Positions 18,196 through 28,858 are shown, counted from the first letter of the stretch. The stretch is DNA of 64,000 bases from Massilia sp. YIM B02763 (GCF_030412015.1 NZ_JASNRD010000003.1:310001-374000); one strand, 5' to 3'. Numbers and translations: made by a program. Notes: generated from the sequence alone by a model not told the origin.

Positions 18196-18236
18196 GGGGT
18201 CGGAGCCCTTGAGAAGCAACACCGGGCTCCGACCCC
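18196..18236. repeat. 13-bp inverted repeat between the entericidin gene and leuD
   Basis: GGGGTCGGAGCCC and GGGCTCCGACCCC form a perfect 13-bp stem around a 15-base loop, ending 16 bases before the leuD start. No T run follows. It may be a dispersed extragenic palindrome, or an mRNA structure tuning leuD relative to leuC. Confidence 0.75.
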
Positions 18237-18252
18237 TGCGGCAGAAAACATC

Positions 18253-18900
18253 ATGGACAAATTCACCGTACACGAAGGGCTGGTGGCGCCGCTGGATCGC
18301 GCCAACGTCGATACCGACGCCATCATCCCGAAGCAGTTCCTCAAGTCGATCCGCCGCACCGGCTTCGGCCCCAACCTGTTCGACGAATGGCGCTACCTGG
18401 ACCATGGCGAACCGGGCATGGACAACAGCAAGCGGCCCGTCAATCCGGACTTCGTGCTGAACCAGCCGCGCTACCAGGGTGCATCGATCCTGCTGGCGCG
18501 CAAGAACTTCGGCTGCGGCTCCTCGCGCGAGCACGCGCCGTGGGCGCTGCAGCAGTTCGGCTTTCGCGCCATCGTCGCGCCGAGCTTCGCCGACATCTTC
18601 TTCAACAACTGCTTCAAGGGCGGCCTGCTGCCCATCGTCCTGTCGGAAAACCAGGTCGACCAGCTGTTCAATGAAGTCAAGGCGTTTGCCGGCTACAAGC
18701 TGGTGGTGGACCTGGAGCGCCAGACCATCGGCACCTCGAGCGGCAGCCTGGTGTTCGAGTTCCAGATCGACGCGTTCCGCAAATACTGCCTGCTCAACGG
18801 CCTGGACGACATCGGCCTGACGCTGCGCCACGCCGACGAGATCCGCGCCTTCGAGGAACGCCACCTGCGCAGCCAGCCCTGGCTCGCCAACACCATTTAA
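18253..18900 (+). CDS. leuD: 3-isopropylmalate dehydratase small subunit
   Basis: A 215-residue protein of normal length for LeuD. It provides the swivel domain that binds LeuC and completes the active site. Family motifs seen: the N-terminal [19 protein letters not shown], then [15 protein letters not shown], which binds substrate, and [13 protein letters not shown]. It lies behind the inverted repeat at 18196 and is followed after 12 bases by leuB. Confidence 0.98.
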   Translation: MDKFTVHEGLVAPLDRANVDTDAIIPKQFLKSIRRTGFGPNLFDEWRYLDHGEPGMDNSKRPVNPDFVLNQPRYQGASILLARKNFGCGSSREHAPWALQQFGFRAIVAPSFADIFFNNCFKGGLLPIVLSENQVDQLFNEVKAFAGYKLVVDLERQTIGTSSGSLVFEFQIDAFRKYCLLNGLDDIGLTLRHADEIRAFEERHLRSQPWLANTI

Positions 18901-18912
18901 AAGAGCAAGAGC

Positions 18913-19986
18913 ATGAAGATTGCGATCCTGCCGGGCGACGGCATCGGCCCGGAAATCACGGCGCAAGCCGTCAAGGTCTTGAACGCGCTCGATGAGCGGT
19001 TCGAGCTGGAGAGCGCCGACGTGGGCGGCGCCGGCTACGCCGCCCACGGCCACCCGCTGCCGCCGGCCACGCTGGCGCTGGCGAAAGCGGCCGACGCCGT
19101 GCTGTTCGGCGCCGTCGGCGACTACCAGTACGACAATCTCGAGCGCGCGCTGCGGCCGGAACAGGCGATCCTCGGCCTGCGCAAGGAATTGGGCCTGTTC
19201 GCCAACCTGCGTCCCGCGATCCTGTATCCGGAACTGGCCGGCGCCTCGACGCTGAAAGCCGACGTGGTGTCGGGCCTGGACATCCTGATCATCCGCGAAC
19301 TGACGGGCGACATCTATTTCGGCAAGCCGCGCGGCGTGCGCACCTGCCCGGACGGCCCGTTCGCGGGCCAGCGCGAAGGCTTCGACACGATGCGCTACGC
19401 GGAAGGCGAGATCCGCCGCATCGCCCACGTGGCCTTCCAGGCGGCGAGGAAGCGCGACAAGCGCGTGACCAGCGTCGACAAGGCCAATGTGCTGGAGACG
19501 TTCCAGTTCTGGCGCGACATCGTCACCGACGTGCACAAGGAATACCAGGACGTCGCGCTCGAACACATGTACGTCGACAATGCCGCGATGCAGCTGGTGC
19601 GCGCGCCGAAAAAATTCGACGTGATAGTGACGGGGAATATGTTCGGCGATATCCTGTCGGATGCGGCGGCCATGCTGACCGGTTCGATCGGCATGCTGCC
19701 GTCGGCCTCGCTCGACGCGAACAACAAGGGCCTGTACGAACCGTCGCACGGTTCGGCGCCGGACATTGCGGGCAAGGGCGTCGCCAATCCGCTGGCGACC
19801 ATCCTGTCCGCCGCGATGATGCTGCGCTTCTCGCTCGGCAAGACCGAGCAGGCGGACCGCATCGAGAACGCGGTGAAAGCCGTGCTGGCGCAGGGACTGC
19901 GCACGCCGGACATCTTCGAGGAAGGCACGACCCGCGTCGGCACCGAAGAGATGGGCGATGCGGTGGTCAACGCATTGGCGCGATAG
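18913..19986 (+). CDS. leuB: 3-isopropylmalate dehydrogenase
   Basis: A 357-residue NAD-dependent decarboxylating dehydrogenase that turns 3-isopropylmalate into 2-oxoisocaproate. It begins [15 protein letters not shown], has the substrate region [13 protein letters not shown], the metal-binding segment [14 protein letters not shown], and the NAD region [14 protein letters not shown]. Length and motifs are normal. It follows leuD closely, with a weak GAGCAAGAGC ribosome site. A UUCG hairpin follows before asd. Confidence 0.98.
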   Translation: MKIAILPGDGIGPEITAQAVKVLNALDERFELESADVGGAGYAAHGHPLPPATLALAKAADAVLFGAVGDYQYDNLERALRPEQAILGLRKELGLFANLRPAILYPELAGASTLKADVVSGLDILIIRELTGDIYFGKPRGVRTCPDGPFAGQREGFDTMRYAEGEIRRIAHVAFQAARKRDKRVTSVDKANVLETFQFWRDIVTDVHKEYQDVALEHMYVDNAAMQLVRAPKKFDVIVTGNMFGDILSDAAAMLTGSIGMLPSASLDANNKGLYEPSHGSAPDIAGKGVANPLATILSAAMMLRFSLGKTEQADRIENAVKAVLAQGLRTPDIFEEGTTRVGTEEMGDAVVNALAR

Positions 19987-20001
19987 CCGTTAATAATGAT
20001 C

Positions 20002-20021
20002 CGTGGACGTTCGCGTCCACG
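20002..20021 (+). terminator. UUCG hairpin between leuB and asd
   Basis: CGTGGACG, loop TTCG, CGTCCACG. It is a stable 8-bp tetraloop stem without a T run, so it may reduce or process the transcript rather than end it. asd starts 31 bases later. Confidence 0.5.
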
Positions 20022-20052
20022 CGGAAAACGACGATAAACCCAAGGAAAAGAG

Positions 20053-21174
20053 ATGAAATTAGTAGGTCTGGTTGGTTGGCGCGGCATGGTAGGTTCGGTC
20101 CTGATGCAGCGCATGCAGGACGAGGGCGATTTCGCCCATATCGAGCCGGTGTTCTTCACGACGTCGAACCCGGGCGGCGACGCCCCGAAGATGGCCAAGA
20201 ACGAGACCAGGCTGAAAAGCGCCACCGACATCGCCGAACTGTCCAAGTGCGAGATCATCATCTCCTGCCAGGGCGGCGACTACACGACCGACGTGTACCC
20301 GAAGCTGCGCGCCGCCGGCTGGAGCGGCTACTGGATCGACGCCGCGTCGACGCTGCGCATGAACGACGACGCCGTCATCGTGCTCGACCCCGTCAACAGC
20401 GACGTGATCAAGAACGCGCTCAGCAGCGGCGTGAAGAACTACATCGGCGGCAACTGCACCGTGTCGTGCATGCTGATGGGCCTGGGCGGCCTGTTCAAGC
20501 ACGACCTGGTCGACTGGATGACCTCGATGACCTACCAGGCCGCATCGGGCGGCGGCGCCCAGCACATGCGCGAACTGCTGACCCAGTTCGGCACCATCAA
20601 CGCGGCCGTCAAGCCGCTGCTGGACGATCCGGCATCGGCCATCCTCGACATCGACCGCGGCGTGCTGGCGACCCAGCACGGCCTGTCCGCCGAGGAAACG
20701 AAGCAGTTCGGCGTGCCGCTGGCCGGCAACCTGATTCCCTGGATCGACAAGGACCTGGGCAACGGCCAGTCGAAGGAAGAGTGGAAGGGCGGCGCCGAGA
20801 CCAACAAGATCCTGGGCCGCCACGGTTCGGGCGCGGTGATCCCCGTCGACGGCCTGTGCGTGCGCATCGGTGCGATGCGCTGCCATTCGCAGGCGCTGAC
20901 CATCAAGCTCAAGAAGGACGTGCCGCTGGACGAGATCAACGACATCATCGCCAACGACAACCAGTGGGTGAAGTTCGTGCCGAACACGCGCGAAGCGTCG
21001 GTGCGCGACCTGACGCCGGCCGCCGTCACCGGCACGCTGACGATCCCGGTGGGTCGCGTGCGCAAGATGTCGATGGGTCCGGAATACATCTCGGCCTTCA
21101 CGGTCGGCGACCAGCTGCTGTGGGGCGCCGCCGAGCCGCTGCGCCGCATGCTGCGCATCGTGCTGGACAAGTAA
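20053..21174 (+). CDS. asd: Aspartate-semialdehyde dehydrogenase
   Basis: A 373-residue NADPH enzyme that makes aspartate semialdehyde, the branch point to lysine, diaminopimelate, threonine and methionine. The N-terminal Rossmann motif is [13 protein letters not shown], and the catalytic Cys lies in [10 protein letters not shown]. It matches the gammaproteobacterial-type long Asd. A good AAGGA site precedes the start. It is followed by a terminator. hom, the next enzyme to threonine and methionine, is at 53998 in the same window. Confidence 0.98.
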   Translation: MKLVGLVGWRGMVGSVLMQRMQDEGDFAHIEPVFFTTSNPGGDAPKMAKNETRLKSATDIAELSKCEIIISCQGGDYTTDVYPKLRAAGWSGYWIDAASTLRMNDDAVIVLDPVNSDVIKNALSSGVKNYIGGNCTVSCMLMGLGGLFKHDLVDWMTSMTYQAASGGGAQHMRELLTQFGTINAAVKPLLDDPASAILDIDRGVLATQHGLSAEETKQFGVPLAGNLIPWIDKDLGNGQSKEEWKGGAETNKILGRHGSGAVIPVDGLCVRIGAMRCHSQALTIKLKKDVPLDEINDIIANDNQWVKFVPNTREASVRDLTPAAVTGTLTIPVGRVRKMSMGPEYISAFTVGDQLLWGAAEPLRRMLRIVLDK

Positions 21175-21197
21175 GCGTTCGCTCGCTGCAGGAGGAG

Positions 21198-21219
21198 GGC
21201 GGCCGCTGGCCGCCTTTTT
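21198..21219 (+). terminator. Rho-independent terminator of asd
   Basis: GGCGGCC, loop GCT, GGCCGCC, then five T, 24 bases past the asd stop codon. Confidence 0.88.
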
Positions 21220-21413
21220 CATTTCGACATCGCTTGATGTGGAAGCGACATCGAATCACCAAAAAAACATCATTTCGTGGAACAGGCGGTCCGCGGAACT
21301 GAGCAATCCCCGGTGTTTCCCCCTGTAGAACTTGCATGCCACAGTGCATGATGATATGTTGCCGAGACCTCCGGGCTGCTTCGGCCCCCGTCAACCCATT
21401 CTGTCCCGAATCT

Positions 21414-24400
21414 ATGCCTGTCACTCACCGTCTCCCGATGAAGTCGTCCGCGTTGAAGAAGCTCACCGCGGCGGTCGCCAGTGCGCTCGTCCTGACGTCG
21501 GCGGCCCATGCGGCCGGCCTGGGCAAACTCACCGTGCTGTCCGCCCTGGGCCAGCCGCTGCGTGCCGAGATCGAACTGACGTCGGTGTCGCCGGAGGAAG
21601 CGTCGGGCCTGGTGGCGAAGCTGGCGTCGCCCGACGCCTTCCGCAGCGCGAACATCGAATTCAATCCGGCCCTGCTGTCGCTGCGCTTCGCCGTCGAGCA
21701 GCGCGGCGGGCGCCAGTTCATCCGCGTCAGCTCGACCCAGCCGCTGAACGAGCCCTTCGTCGACATGCTGCTGGAGCTGACTTGGAATAACGGCCGCCTG
21801 GTGCGCGAGTACACCTTCCTGCTCGACCCGGCCGAACTGCGCGCGACCCAGCCGGCCCAGGTGGCCGCGAACGAGGCGGCGCGCCCGCGCGCGGAAACGG
21901 CCCCTGCGGCCGCCCCGGCCACTGCCCCGGCCCGGACCCCGGCGGCCGAACGCCCGAGCCGCCCCGACCGCAGCGGCGCGCCCGCGCCGGCGCGCGACAG
22001 CGGCCAGGCGGCGGAGTACCGCGTCAAGCGCGGCGACACGCTGGGCGGCATCGCGACCGAGCTGAAACCGGCCGACGTGTCGCTGGACATGATGCTGGTG
22101 GCGCTGTACCGCGCCAACCCGGACGCCTTCATCGGCAACAACATGAACCGCCTGAAGTCGGGCCGCATCCTCGCCGTGCCCGAGGCCGACGCGGTGCGCG
22201 CGACCAGCCCGTCCGAGGCGCGCGGCGTGGTCGTCGCCCACGCGGCCGACTTCAACGCCTACCGCAACAAGCTGGCCGGGCAGGTCGGGGCCTCCGAAGC
22301 CGTCAAGGCGCCGCCGGCGGGCCAGAGCGCGGGCGGCCGCGTCACGGCCAAGGTCGAGGAGCGTCCGACCGCCGTCAACGAATCGCAGGACAAGCTGCGC
22401 CTGTCCAAGGCCGGCACCGACACCCCGGCCGCCACGGATGCGGCGGGCAGCACCGCCGGCACCGAAGACCGCATCGCCAAGGAAAAGGCGCTGGCCGACG
22501 CGCAGAAGCGCGTCCAGGAGCTCGAGCGCAACGTGGGCGACCTGGAAAAGCTGGCGACCGTGAAGAGCAAGAGCGGCGCCGAGGCGGCGCAGAACGCCGC
22601 CAAGCCCGCTCAGGCGCCAGATGCCGTTCTGGCCAAGACCGAGCCCGCGCCGGCCGCGGCGCCGAAGAAGCTCCCGCCGATCAAGCCCGCCGCCAAGCCG
22701 GCGGCGCCGGCGGAACCGGGCGTGTTCGATTTCATCATGGACAACCTGTCGCTGGTGGGCGGCGGCGCGGCCGCGCTGCTGCTGGCCGGCCTGTTGGTCG
22801 CCCAGCGCCGCAAGAAGAAGGACGACAAGGCCAAGGCGGTCAGCGACACGTCGGTCCTGGGCATGCCGCCGGAGCCGTCGCATTCGCTGTTCGCCGAAAG
22901 CGGCGGCCAGAGCGTGGACACCAACAACAGCGTGTTCAACTCCAGCTTCGCGCCGTCCGCCAGCCAGCTCGACACCAACGAGGTCGACCCGGTGGCGGAA
23001 GCCGACGTCTATATCGCCTACGGCCGCGACGCCCAGGCCGAGGAAATCCTCAAGGAAGCGCTGCGCACCCATCCGGAACGCATGCCGGTACGCCTGAAGC
23101 TGCTCGAGATCTATGCCGCGCGCAAGGACACGCGCGCCTTCGAAGCCCAGGCCGGCGAGCTGTACGGCATGACCCACGGCCATGGCGACGAATGGGCGCA
23201 GGCCGCCGCGCTGGGCCTGTCCATCGATCCGCTCAATCCGCTGTACGCGAACAGCGCCGCCGCCGCCGCTGGCGCCGGTGTCGGTGCAAGCGCGAGCGGC
23301 GAAGAGCTGGGCCAGCAGGCGCTGCTCTCGAAGGCGCTGGACGACGCCTACGGCGCCCCGGTCGCGGAAGATCCGCCCGCGCGCGCGCCGATGAGCTTCG
23401 ACGAGCACTTCGCCGACGCCATGGCGACCGCCCAGCCGGCGCCGGAACCGGTGACCAATGCGCCGGCCAACCAGCAAGCCGCTCGGCAGGAGGACGACAA
23501 TGCGCTCGACTTCGACCTGGGCGGCATGTCCTTCGAGCCGGCGACACCGCCCGCGCCGGAGCACAAGATCGACCCGAACGACCTCGATTTCGACATGAGC
23601 GACTTCGCGCCGGCAGCGCCCGCAGCTGCGCAGGCTGCTGGGTCGGCCGAAAGCGCCGCCGACAACGCGGCCGAGCGTGCGGCCGGGAAGCACCCGGCCG
23701 AGGATCCGCTCGACTTCGCCTTCGACATGGACTTCGACGCCCCGCGTGGCGAAGGACGGGCCGCCGAGCCGCCGACCCCCGCGCCGGCCGCGCGCAACGA
23801 CATCGACATGGCCGACCTGGCGCGCGAATTCGACCTGCCCGAGCTGCCCACCGAGGCGCGTCCGGCCGCCCCCGAGCAGGCGGCCGCCATGGAACAGGAC
23901 GATCCGCTGTTCGACCTCGACACGATGGACTTCGGCCTGGAAGAGATGCCGGCCAAGGCCCAGGCGGCACCGCATGTAGACACTGCGGTGGACACCGCGC
24001 TGGACACCCCGCTGGCATTCGACCGTGCCGAGGAGCCGGCCTCGACGCTGGCATCGAACCCGTCGCCGGCGCTGGACGACCCATTGTTCGACCTGTCGCA
24101 CCTGCCGAGCGAGCATCCGGAAGCGCTGCCGACCGCCACCCCGGCGCCGGCCGCCGCCGGCTACGCGGAAAGCGACAAGGTCGCGCCGAGCGTCGACCTG
24201 TCCACGCTGGACCTCGACCTGCCGGGCGAGGGCACGCTGCCGCTGCCGGAAGTGCACAACCTGTCGGGCGGCGAGGGTGGGGACGGCGCGCTGTCGGCCA
24301 TGCACATGGAAATGGAAACGAAGCTGGACCTGGCCATCGCCTACCAGGAGATCGGCGACAAGGAAGGCGCGCGCGAGCTGCTCGAGGAAGTCATCCGCGG

Positions 24401-24455
24401 CGGCAGCGACGAACAGGTGGACCGCGCCAATGCATTGCGCGCTTCGCTGGGATGA
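21414..24455 (+). CDS. fimV: FimV-family inner-membrane polar scaffold protein
   Basis: About 1013 residues from the chosen start; ATG 21438 is equally possible, and neither has a clear ribosome site. A signal peptide ends SAAHA, followed by the FimV N-terminal domain (GLGKLTVLSALGQPL). A LysM domain lies near 200-263 (YRVKRGDTLGGI), then a coiled coil, one membrane helix near 446-463 before RRKKK, a TPR-like part, a long acidic Asp/Pro/Ala-rich region, and the conserved C-terminal FimV motif (LDLAIAYQEIGDKEGARELL). FimV organises cell-pole proteins and type IV pilus function. Its place between asd and truA is conserved in proteobacteria. Confidence 0.93.
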   Translation: MPVTHRLPMKSSALKKLTAAVASALVLTSAAHAAGLGKLTVLSALGQPLRAEIELTSVSPEEASGLVAKLASPDAFRSANIEFNPALLSLRFAVEQRGGRQFIRVSSTQPLNEPFVDMLLELTWNNGRLVREYTFLLDPAELRATQPAQVAANEAARPRAETAPAAAPATAPARTPAAERPSRPDRSGAPAPARDSGQAAEYRVKRGDTLGGIATELKPADVSLDMMLVALYRANPDAFIGNNMNRLKSGRILAVPEADAVRATSPSEARGVVVAHAADFNAYRNKLAGQVGASEAVKAPPAGQSAGGRVTAKVEERPTAVNESQDKLRLSKAGTDTPAATDAAGSTAGTEDRIAKEKALADAQKRVQELERNVGDLEKLATVKSKSGAEAAQNAAKPAQAPDAVLAKTEPAPAAAPKKLPPIKPAAKPAAPAEPGVFDFIMDNLSLVGGGAAALLLAGLLVAQRRKKKDDKAKAVSDTSVLGMPPEPSHSLFAESGGQSVDTNNSVFNSSFAPSASQLDTNEVDPVAEADVYIAYGRDAQAEEILKEALRTHPERMPVRLKLLEIYAARKDTRAFEAQAGELYGMTHGHGDEWAQAAALGLSIDPLNPLYANSAAAAAGAGVGASASGEELGQQALLSKALDDAYGAPVAEDPPARAPMSFDEHFADAMATAQPAPEPVTNAPANQQAARQEDDNALDFDLGGMSFEPATPPAPEHKIDPNDLDFDMSDFAPAAPAAAQAAGSAESAADNAAERAAGKHPAEDPLDFAFDMDFDAPRGEGRAAEPPTPAPAARNDIDMADLAREFDLPELPTEARPAAPEQAAAMEQDDPLFDLDTMDFGLEEMPAKAQAAPHVDTAVDTALDTPLAFDRAEEPASTLASNPSPALDDPLFDLSHLPSEHPEALPTATPAPAAAGYAESDKVAPSVDLSTLDLDLPGEGTLPLPEVHNLSGGEGGDGALSAMHMEMETKLDLAIAYQEIGDKEGARELLEEVIRGGSDEQVDRANALRASLG

Positions 24456-24465
24456 GGCATCGGAT

Positions 24466-25266
24466 TTGACACGTATTGCAATGGGTGTCCAGTATGTGGG
24501 CACCGCCTGGAACGGATACCAGAAACAACCCTCGCGCGACACGGTCCAGGACCAGCTCGAGATCGCCCTCGAGCGATTCGCCTGCGTGCCCCTGCACACG
24601 ACCTGCGCCGGCCGCACCGACGCCGGCGTGCACGCGATCGAGCAGGTGATCCACTTCGACACGGACCTCGAACGCGCGCCGCAGTCCTGGGTGCGCGGCA
24701 CCAACGCCTTCCTGCCCGATTCGATCGTCGTGCGCTGGGCCCATGCGCTGGCGCCCGCGCCGGAACGCGAGCAATTCCACGCGCGCTTCTCGGCGCGCTC
24801 GCGCACCTACCACTACGTGCTGTACAACCACGCGAATCCGTCGGCGCTGCTGGCGGGCCGCGCCGGCTGGGTGTTCCGCCCGCTCGACGTCGAGCGCATG
24901 CGCGAAGCGGCGGCGCACCTGATCGGCACGCACGACTTCACGAGCTTCCGCGCCTCCGGCTGCCAGGCCAATTCGCCCATCAAGGACATGCAGCAGATCA
25001 AGATCGAGCGGATGGGCGACATCATCGTGTTCACCGTGCGCGCCAGCGCCTTTCTCCACCACATGGTGCGCAACATCGTCGGCTCGCTGATCTACGTCGG
25101 CACCGGACGCAACGAGCCGGGCTGGATGGCCGAGGTGCTGGCCGCCCGTTCGCGCGACGCGGCGGCCCCGACCTTCATGCCGGACGGGCTGTACCTCGCC
25201 GCGATCGATTATGATGCGAAGTGGGGGCTGCCGCAGGAACCGGCGCCGCCGCTGCCCTGGCTTTGA
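24466..25266 (+). CDS. truA: tRNA pseudouridine synthase A
   Basis: A 266-residue enzyme that makes pseudouridine at positions 38-40 of tRNA anticodon arms. The catalytic Asp is in CAGRTDAGVHA. A TTG start at 24466 is proposed because the family begins RIAxGVQYxGT, GAGG lies 8 bases before it, and the next ATG (24481) would remove part of the first strand. It starts 10 bases after the fimV stop. A structured repeat separates it from trpF. Confidence 0.96.
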   Translation: MTRIAMGVQYVGTAWNGYQKQPSRDTVQDQLEIALERFACVPLHTTCAGRTDAGVHAIEQVIHFDTDLERAPQSWVRGTNAFLPDSIVVRWAHALAPAPEREQFHARFSARSRTYHYVLYNHANPSALLAGRAGWVFRPLDVERMREAAAHLIGTHDFTSFRASGCQANSPIKDMQQIKIERMGDIIVFTVRASAFLHHMVRNIVGSLIYVGTGRNEPGWMAEVLAARSRDAAAPTFMPDGLYLAAIDYDAKWGLPQEPAPPLPWL

Positions 25267-25330
25267 CGCTTGGTGGGCATGTGATGCCCACCCTACGAAT
25301 CGTCAAACCTCTTTTTTCGTCGGCTTGAGC

Positions 25331-25418
25331 ACGTCGTCCCTGCGAAGGCAGGGACCCAGTTTTTGAGCGCTGCCGCTGCGCAAGCAACATTGGGTCCCCG
25401 CCTGCGCGGGGACGACGT
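25331..25418. repeat. Dispersed inverted repeat, family 2, copy 1
   Basis: Outer arms ACGTCGTCCC and GGGACGACGT pair fully; inside, ACCCA and TGGGT pair around a variable loop. Alternatively, each half folds as its own hairpin (CCCTGC/GCAGGG and CCCCGC/GCGGGG). Similar copies are at 36449 and 47806. It ends 13 bases before the trpF start. Confidence 0.85.
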
Positions 25419-25431
25419 TAGTGGATTTCCC

Positions 25432-26136
25432 ATGCAACGTACCCGTATCAAGATCTGCGGCATCACCCGCGAACAGGACCTGCAGGCCGCCGTGGCCGCC
25501 GGCGCCGACGCGCTCGGCTTCGTGTTCTACCCGAAGAGCCCGCGCTACGTCGCGCCGCAGCGCTTCGCCGAATTGTCCCGCCACCTGCCGCCGTTCGTGA
25601 GCGCGACCGCCTTGTTCGTCAACGCGTCCGTGGACGAGGTCCGGGCCGTCGTCGCGGCCGGCCCCGTCGCGTTGCTGCAGTTCCACGGCGACGAGACGCC
25701 GCAGGAGTGCGCCGCCATCGCCGCGGCCGTGCAGCGGCCGTTCGTACGGGCCTATCGGGTAAAGCCTGACACGACGGCCGCCGATTTGATAGAATCGGAA
25801 GCTCAATACCGCGCCGCTTCTCCCTGGTGCTCGGGCCTGTTGCTCGATACCTGGGTCGATGCCTACGGCGGCGCAGGAAAGGTCTTCGATTGGTCTCTTA
25901 TTCCAAAAGAGCTCGCGCCTCGGGTCGTTTTGAGTGGTGGCTTGAGCGTACACAACGTGACTGGCGCGGTAGCGCTGGTACGCCCCTTCGCGGTCGACAT
26001 CAGTAGCGGTGTCGAGGCGAGCAAGGGGATCAAGGATGCCCGCCTGATCGACGCGTTCGTCGATGCGGTGCGGGCCGCCGACGTCACGTTTGAAAGCCGA
26101 GCACACCATGAAGACCCCATCGAACACCGGCGCTGA
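25432..26136 (+). CDS. trpF: Phosphoribosylanthranilate isomerase
   Basis: A 234-residue TIM-barrel enzyme of tryptophan synthesis, converting phosphoribosylanthranilate to the carboxyphenylamino-deoxyribulose phosphate. It shows [12 protein letters not shown] with the catalytic Cys, the LQFHGDE strand, and the phosphate-binding end [10 protein letters not shown] with DISSGVE. The start follows the family-2 repeat closely, with only a weak ribosome site. Its 3' end overlaps trpB by 29 bases in another frame. Confidence 0.97.
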   Translation: MQRTRIKICGITREQDLQAAVAAGADALGFVFYPKSPRYVAPQRFAELSRHLPPFVSATALFVNASVDEVRAVVAAGPVALLQFHGDETPQECAAIAAAVQRPFVRAYRVKPDTTAADLIESEAQYRAASPWCSGLLLDTWVDAYGGAGKVFDWSLIPKELAPRVVLSGGLSVHNVTGAVALVRPFAVDISSGVEASKGIKDARLIDAFVDAVRAADVTFESRAHHEDPIEHRR

Positions 26137-27364
26137 AGCGCTGTTCAAGACTTCCGACTACCAATTGCCGGACGCGTCCGGCCACTTCGGCCCCTACGGC
26201 GGCAGCTTCGTCGCCGAGACGCTCAGCCACGCGCTGGCCGAACTGAACGACGCGTACGCGCGCTACAGCCAGGATCCCGCCTTCCTGGAAGAGTTCCGCT
26301 ACGAACTGGCCCACTTCGTCGGCCGTCCGTCTCCCGTCTACCACGCCAAGCGCTGGTCGCAGCAGGGCGCCTCGGGCGACCTGGGCGCGCAGATCTACTT
26401 CAAGCGCGAAGACCTGAACCACACGGGCGCGCACAAGATCAACAACGTGATCGGCCAGGCGCTGCTGGCCCGCCGCATGGGCAAGCCGCGCATCATCGCC
26501 GAGACGGGCGCCGGCCAGCATGGCGTGGCCACCGCGACCATCTGCGCGCGCTTCGGCCTCGAATGCGTGATCTACATGGGCGCCGAGGACGTCAAGCGCC
26601 AGGCCCAGAACGTCTACCGCATGAAGCTCTTGGGCGCGACCGTCGTCCCCGTCGAATCGGGCTCGAAGACGCTCAAGGACGCGCTCAACGAGGCGATGCG
26701 CGACTGGGTCACGAACATCGAGAACACCTTCTACATCATCGGCACCGTGGCGGGTCCGCACCCGTACCCGATGATGGTGCGCGACTTCCAGTCCGTCATC
26801 GGCGAGGAATGCCGCGTGCAGATGCCCGCCATGACGGGCCGCCAGCCGGACTATGTGGTCGCCTGCATCGGCGGCGGCTCCAACGCGATGGGCATCTTCT
26901 ACCCGTACATCGACGAGCCGGGCGTCAAGCTCGTGGGCGTCGAGGCGGCGGGCGAGGGCCTGGACTCCGGCAAGCACGCGGCCTCGCTGACGGCCGGCTT
27001 CCCCGGCGTCCTGCACGGCAACCGCACCTACCTGCTGCAGGACGACAACGGCCAGATCATCGAGACGCATTCCGTCTCGGCGGGCCTGGACTATCCGGGC
27101 GTGGGCCCCGAGCACGCCTGGCTGAAGGACAGCAAGCGCGCCGAGTACGTGTCGATCACGGACGACGAGGCGCTGGCCGCCTTCCACGACTGCTGCCGCA
27201 TCGAAGGCATCATCCCGGCGCTGGAATCCTCGCACGCGATCGCCTACGCGGCCAAGCTGGCGCCGACGCTGCCGGCCGACCAGATCATCCTGGTCAATTT
27301 GTCGGGCCGCGGCGACAAGGACATGCACACCGTGGCGCAACGGGCCGGACTCGACTTCGGTTGA
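26108..27364 (+). CDS. trpB: Tryptophan synthase beta chain
   Basis: A 418-residue PLP enzyme that joins indole and serine. The PLP lysine is about residue 110 in [11 protein letters not shown], and the phosphate loop is [10 protein letters not shown]. The N-terminus is about 20 residues longer than in E. coli but aligns from [10 protein letters not shown] onward. The start lies within trpF, a 29-base overlap that suggests coupled translation. trpA follows after 39 bases. Confidence 0.98.
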   Translation: MKTPSNTGAEALFKTSDYQLPDASGHFGPYGGSFVAETLSHALAELNDAYARYSQDPAFLEEFRYELAHFVGRPSPVYHAKRWSQQGASGDLGAQIYFKREDLNHTGAHKINNVIGQALLARRMGKPRIIAETGAGQHGVATATICARFGLECVIYMGAEDVKRQAQNVYRMKLLGATVVPVESGSKTLKDALNEAMRDWVTNIENTFYIIGTVAGPHPYPMMVRDFQSVIGEECRVQMPAMTGRQPDYVVACIGGGSNAMGIFYPYIDEPGVKLVGVEAAGEGLDSGKHAASLTAGFPGVLHGNRTYLLQDDNGQIIETHSVSAGLDYPGVGPEHAWLKDSKRAEYVSITDDEALAAFHDCCRIEGIIPALESSHAIAYAAKLAPTLPADQIILVNLSGRGDKDMHTVAQRAGLDFG

Positions 27365-27403
27365 TCCGCGCTCCGTCTCCCACAATTTAAAAAAGGAAAA
27401 AGC

Positions 27404-28204
27404 ATGTCCCGCATCGCACAGACTTTCGACGCCCTGAAGGAACAGGGCAAAACCGGCCTCGTCACCTTCATCACGGCCGGCGACCCCGGGCCGGAACTGA
27501 CCGTCCCCCTGCTGCACGCCCTCGTCGAGGGCGGCGCCGACGTCCTCGAACTCGGCATCCCGTTCTCCGACCCGATGGCCGAAGGCCCCGTCATCCAGCG
27601 CGCCTGCGAACGCGCGCTGGCCTTCGGCATCGGCATGAAGGACGTGCTCGGCTACGTCCGCGCCTTCCGCGAAAAGAACCGGCACACGCCCATCGTCCTG
27701 ATGGGCTACGCCAACCCCATCGAGCGCATGGGCCCGTCGGAATTCATCCGCCAGGCGAAGGAAGCGGGCGCCGACGGCGCCATCGTCGTCGACTATCCGC
27801 CGGAAGAGTGCGAGGAATTCGCGGCCGAGATGAAGGAGAACGACCTCGACCTGATCTTCCTGCTGGCGCCGACCTCGACGGCGCAGCGCATCCAGCAGGT
27901 GGCACGCCACGGCAGCGGCTTCTCCTACTACGTCTCGCTCAAGGGCGTGACGGGCGCCGGCGGCATCGACACGGCCGACGTCGCGCGCCGCGTGGCCGCC
28001 ATCCGAGAACACGTCAAGCTGCCGATCGGCGTGGGCTTCGGCATCCGCGACGCGGCCACGGCCAAATCGGTGGCCCAAGTCGCCGACGCCGTCGTCATCG
28101 GCAGCCGCATCATCCAGGAACTGGAGAACACGCCGAAGGAGCAGGGGCCGGCGGCGGTGCGCGCCTTCGTGGCCGGTATCCGGACGGCGCTGGACGCGCG
28201 CTGA
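27404..28204 (+). CDS. trpA: Tryptophan synthase alpha chain
   Basis: A 266-residue TIM barrel that cleaves indole-3-glycerol phosphate and channels indole to TrpB. The catalytic Glu and Asp are in [16 protein letters not shown]. The strong site AAGGAAAAAG precedes ATG. It ends a trpFBA unit; the remaining trp genes are not in the window, as is usual for the split trp genes of betaproteobacteria. Confidence 0.98.
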   Translation: MSRIAQTFDALKEQGKTGLVTFITAGDPGPELTVPLLHALVEGGADVLELGIPFSDPMAEGPVIQRACERALAFGIGMKDVLGYVRAFREKNRHTPIVLMGYANPIERMGPSEFIRQAKEAGADGAIVVDYPPEECEEFAAEMKENDLDLIFLLAPTSTAQRIQQVARHGSGFSYYVSLKGVTGAGGIDTADVARRVAAIREHVKLPIGVGFGIRDAATAKSVAQVADAVVIGSRIIQELENTPKEQGPAAVRAFVAGIRTALDAR

Positions 28205-28258
28205 ACGAAAAAACCCGACGTTTCAGGCGGGTCGTGGCAACGCGACCGCCGTGCCGTG

Positions 28259-28282
28259 ACCGGGGCCGCGTGCCCCGGTTTT
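28259..28282 (+). terminator. Rho-independent terminator after trpA
   Basis: ACCGGGGC, loop CGCGT, GCCCCGGT followed by T residues, 55 bases past trpA and 38 bases before the ASCH gene. Confidence 0.8.
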
Positions 28283-28319
28283 CATTTGCATTGCCGACAA
28301 CTTCGGGTAGATTGTCGCA

Positions 28320-28721
28320 ATGAACGTACGCAAACGCCTGACCTTCTGGTCCGCCGACGCCGACGACGACAGCCTCGTGCGCGCCGTCCTCGCCGGCCGC
28401 AAGACCGTCACCGCCGACCTCGTCGAGGATTACTACCGCGGCTACGGCGAACTGGGCGAGGGCGGCTACGCGGCTGGCGAGCTGATCGACATCCTGGACC
28501 CGCGCGGCCGGCGGCGCGGCACGATCCGCGCGACGAAGGTCGAGGTCATCCGCTTCGGCGCCATTCCCGAGGCGGTATGGCGCGGTGAAGGCTTCGACAG
28601 CGCCCGCGCTTTTCAAGAGTGCCACGTCGCCTGCATGCCGCAATACGACCTGCATGACGACGTCGAATTCGTCGCGCTGCACTTCGAACTCGTCGAGGCC
28701 GCCATGGTCGAACAAGGGTAA
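28320..28721 (+). CDS. ASCH-domain protein
   Basis: A 133-residue protein resembling the ASCH (PUA-like) family: FWSADADDDSLVRAVLAGRKTVTADL near the N-terminus gives the G-x-K-T-x-T motif thought to line an RNA or nucleotide cleft, and an aromatic-rich C-terminal half follows. Some ASCH proteins are RNases or amidohydrolases acting on modified cytidine; the role here is unknown. It is inserted between trpA and accD with its own terminator upstream, so it is probably transcribed separately. Confidence 0.75.
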   Translation: MNVRKRLTFWSADADDDSLVRAVLAGRKTVTADLVEDYYRGYGELGEGGYAAGELIDILDPRGRRRGTIRATKVEVIRFGAIPEAVWRGEGFDSARAFQECHVACMPQYDLHDDVEFVALHFELVEAAMVEQG

Positions 28722-28858
28722 AACCCGCTTGCTGAGCCGTTTTGCAAGCTTGCCGAACAGGCAATTGAATCCGGCTGGACATTAGAGCAAGCATTCGACA
28801 AGAGCATTCCGACCGGCTACACTACCGCCAAATTCAGATTTGCCGCAAAGGAGAACAC

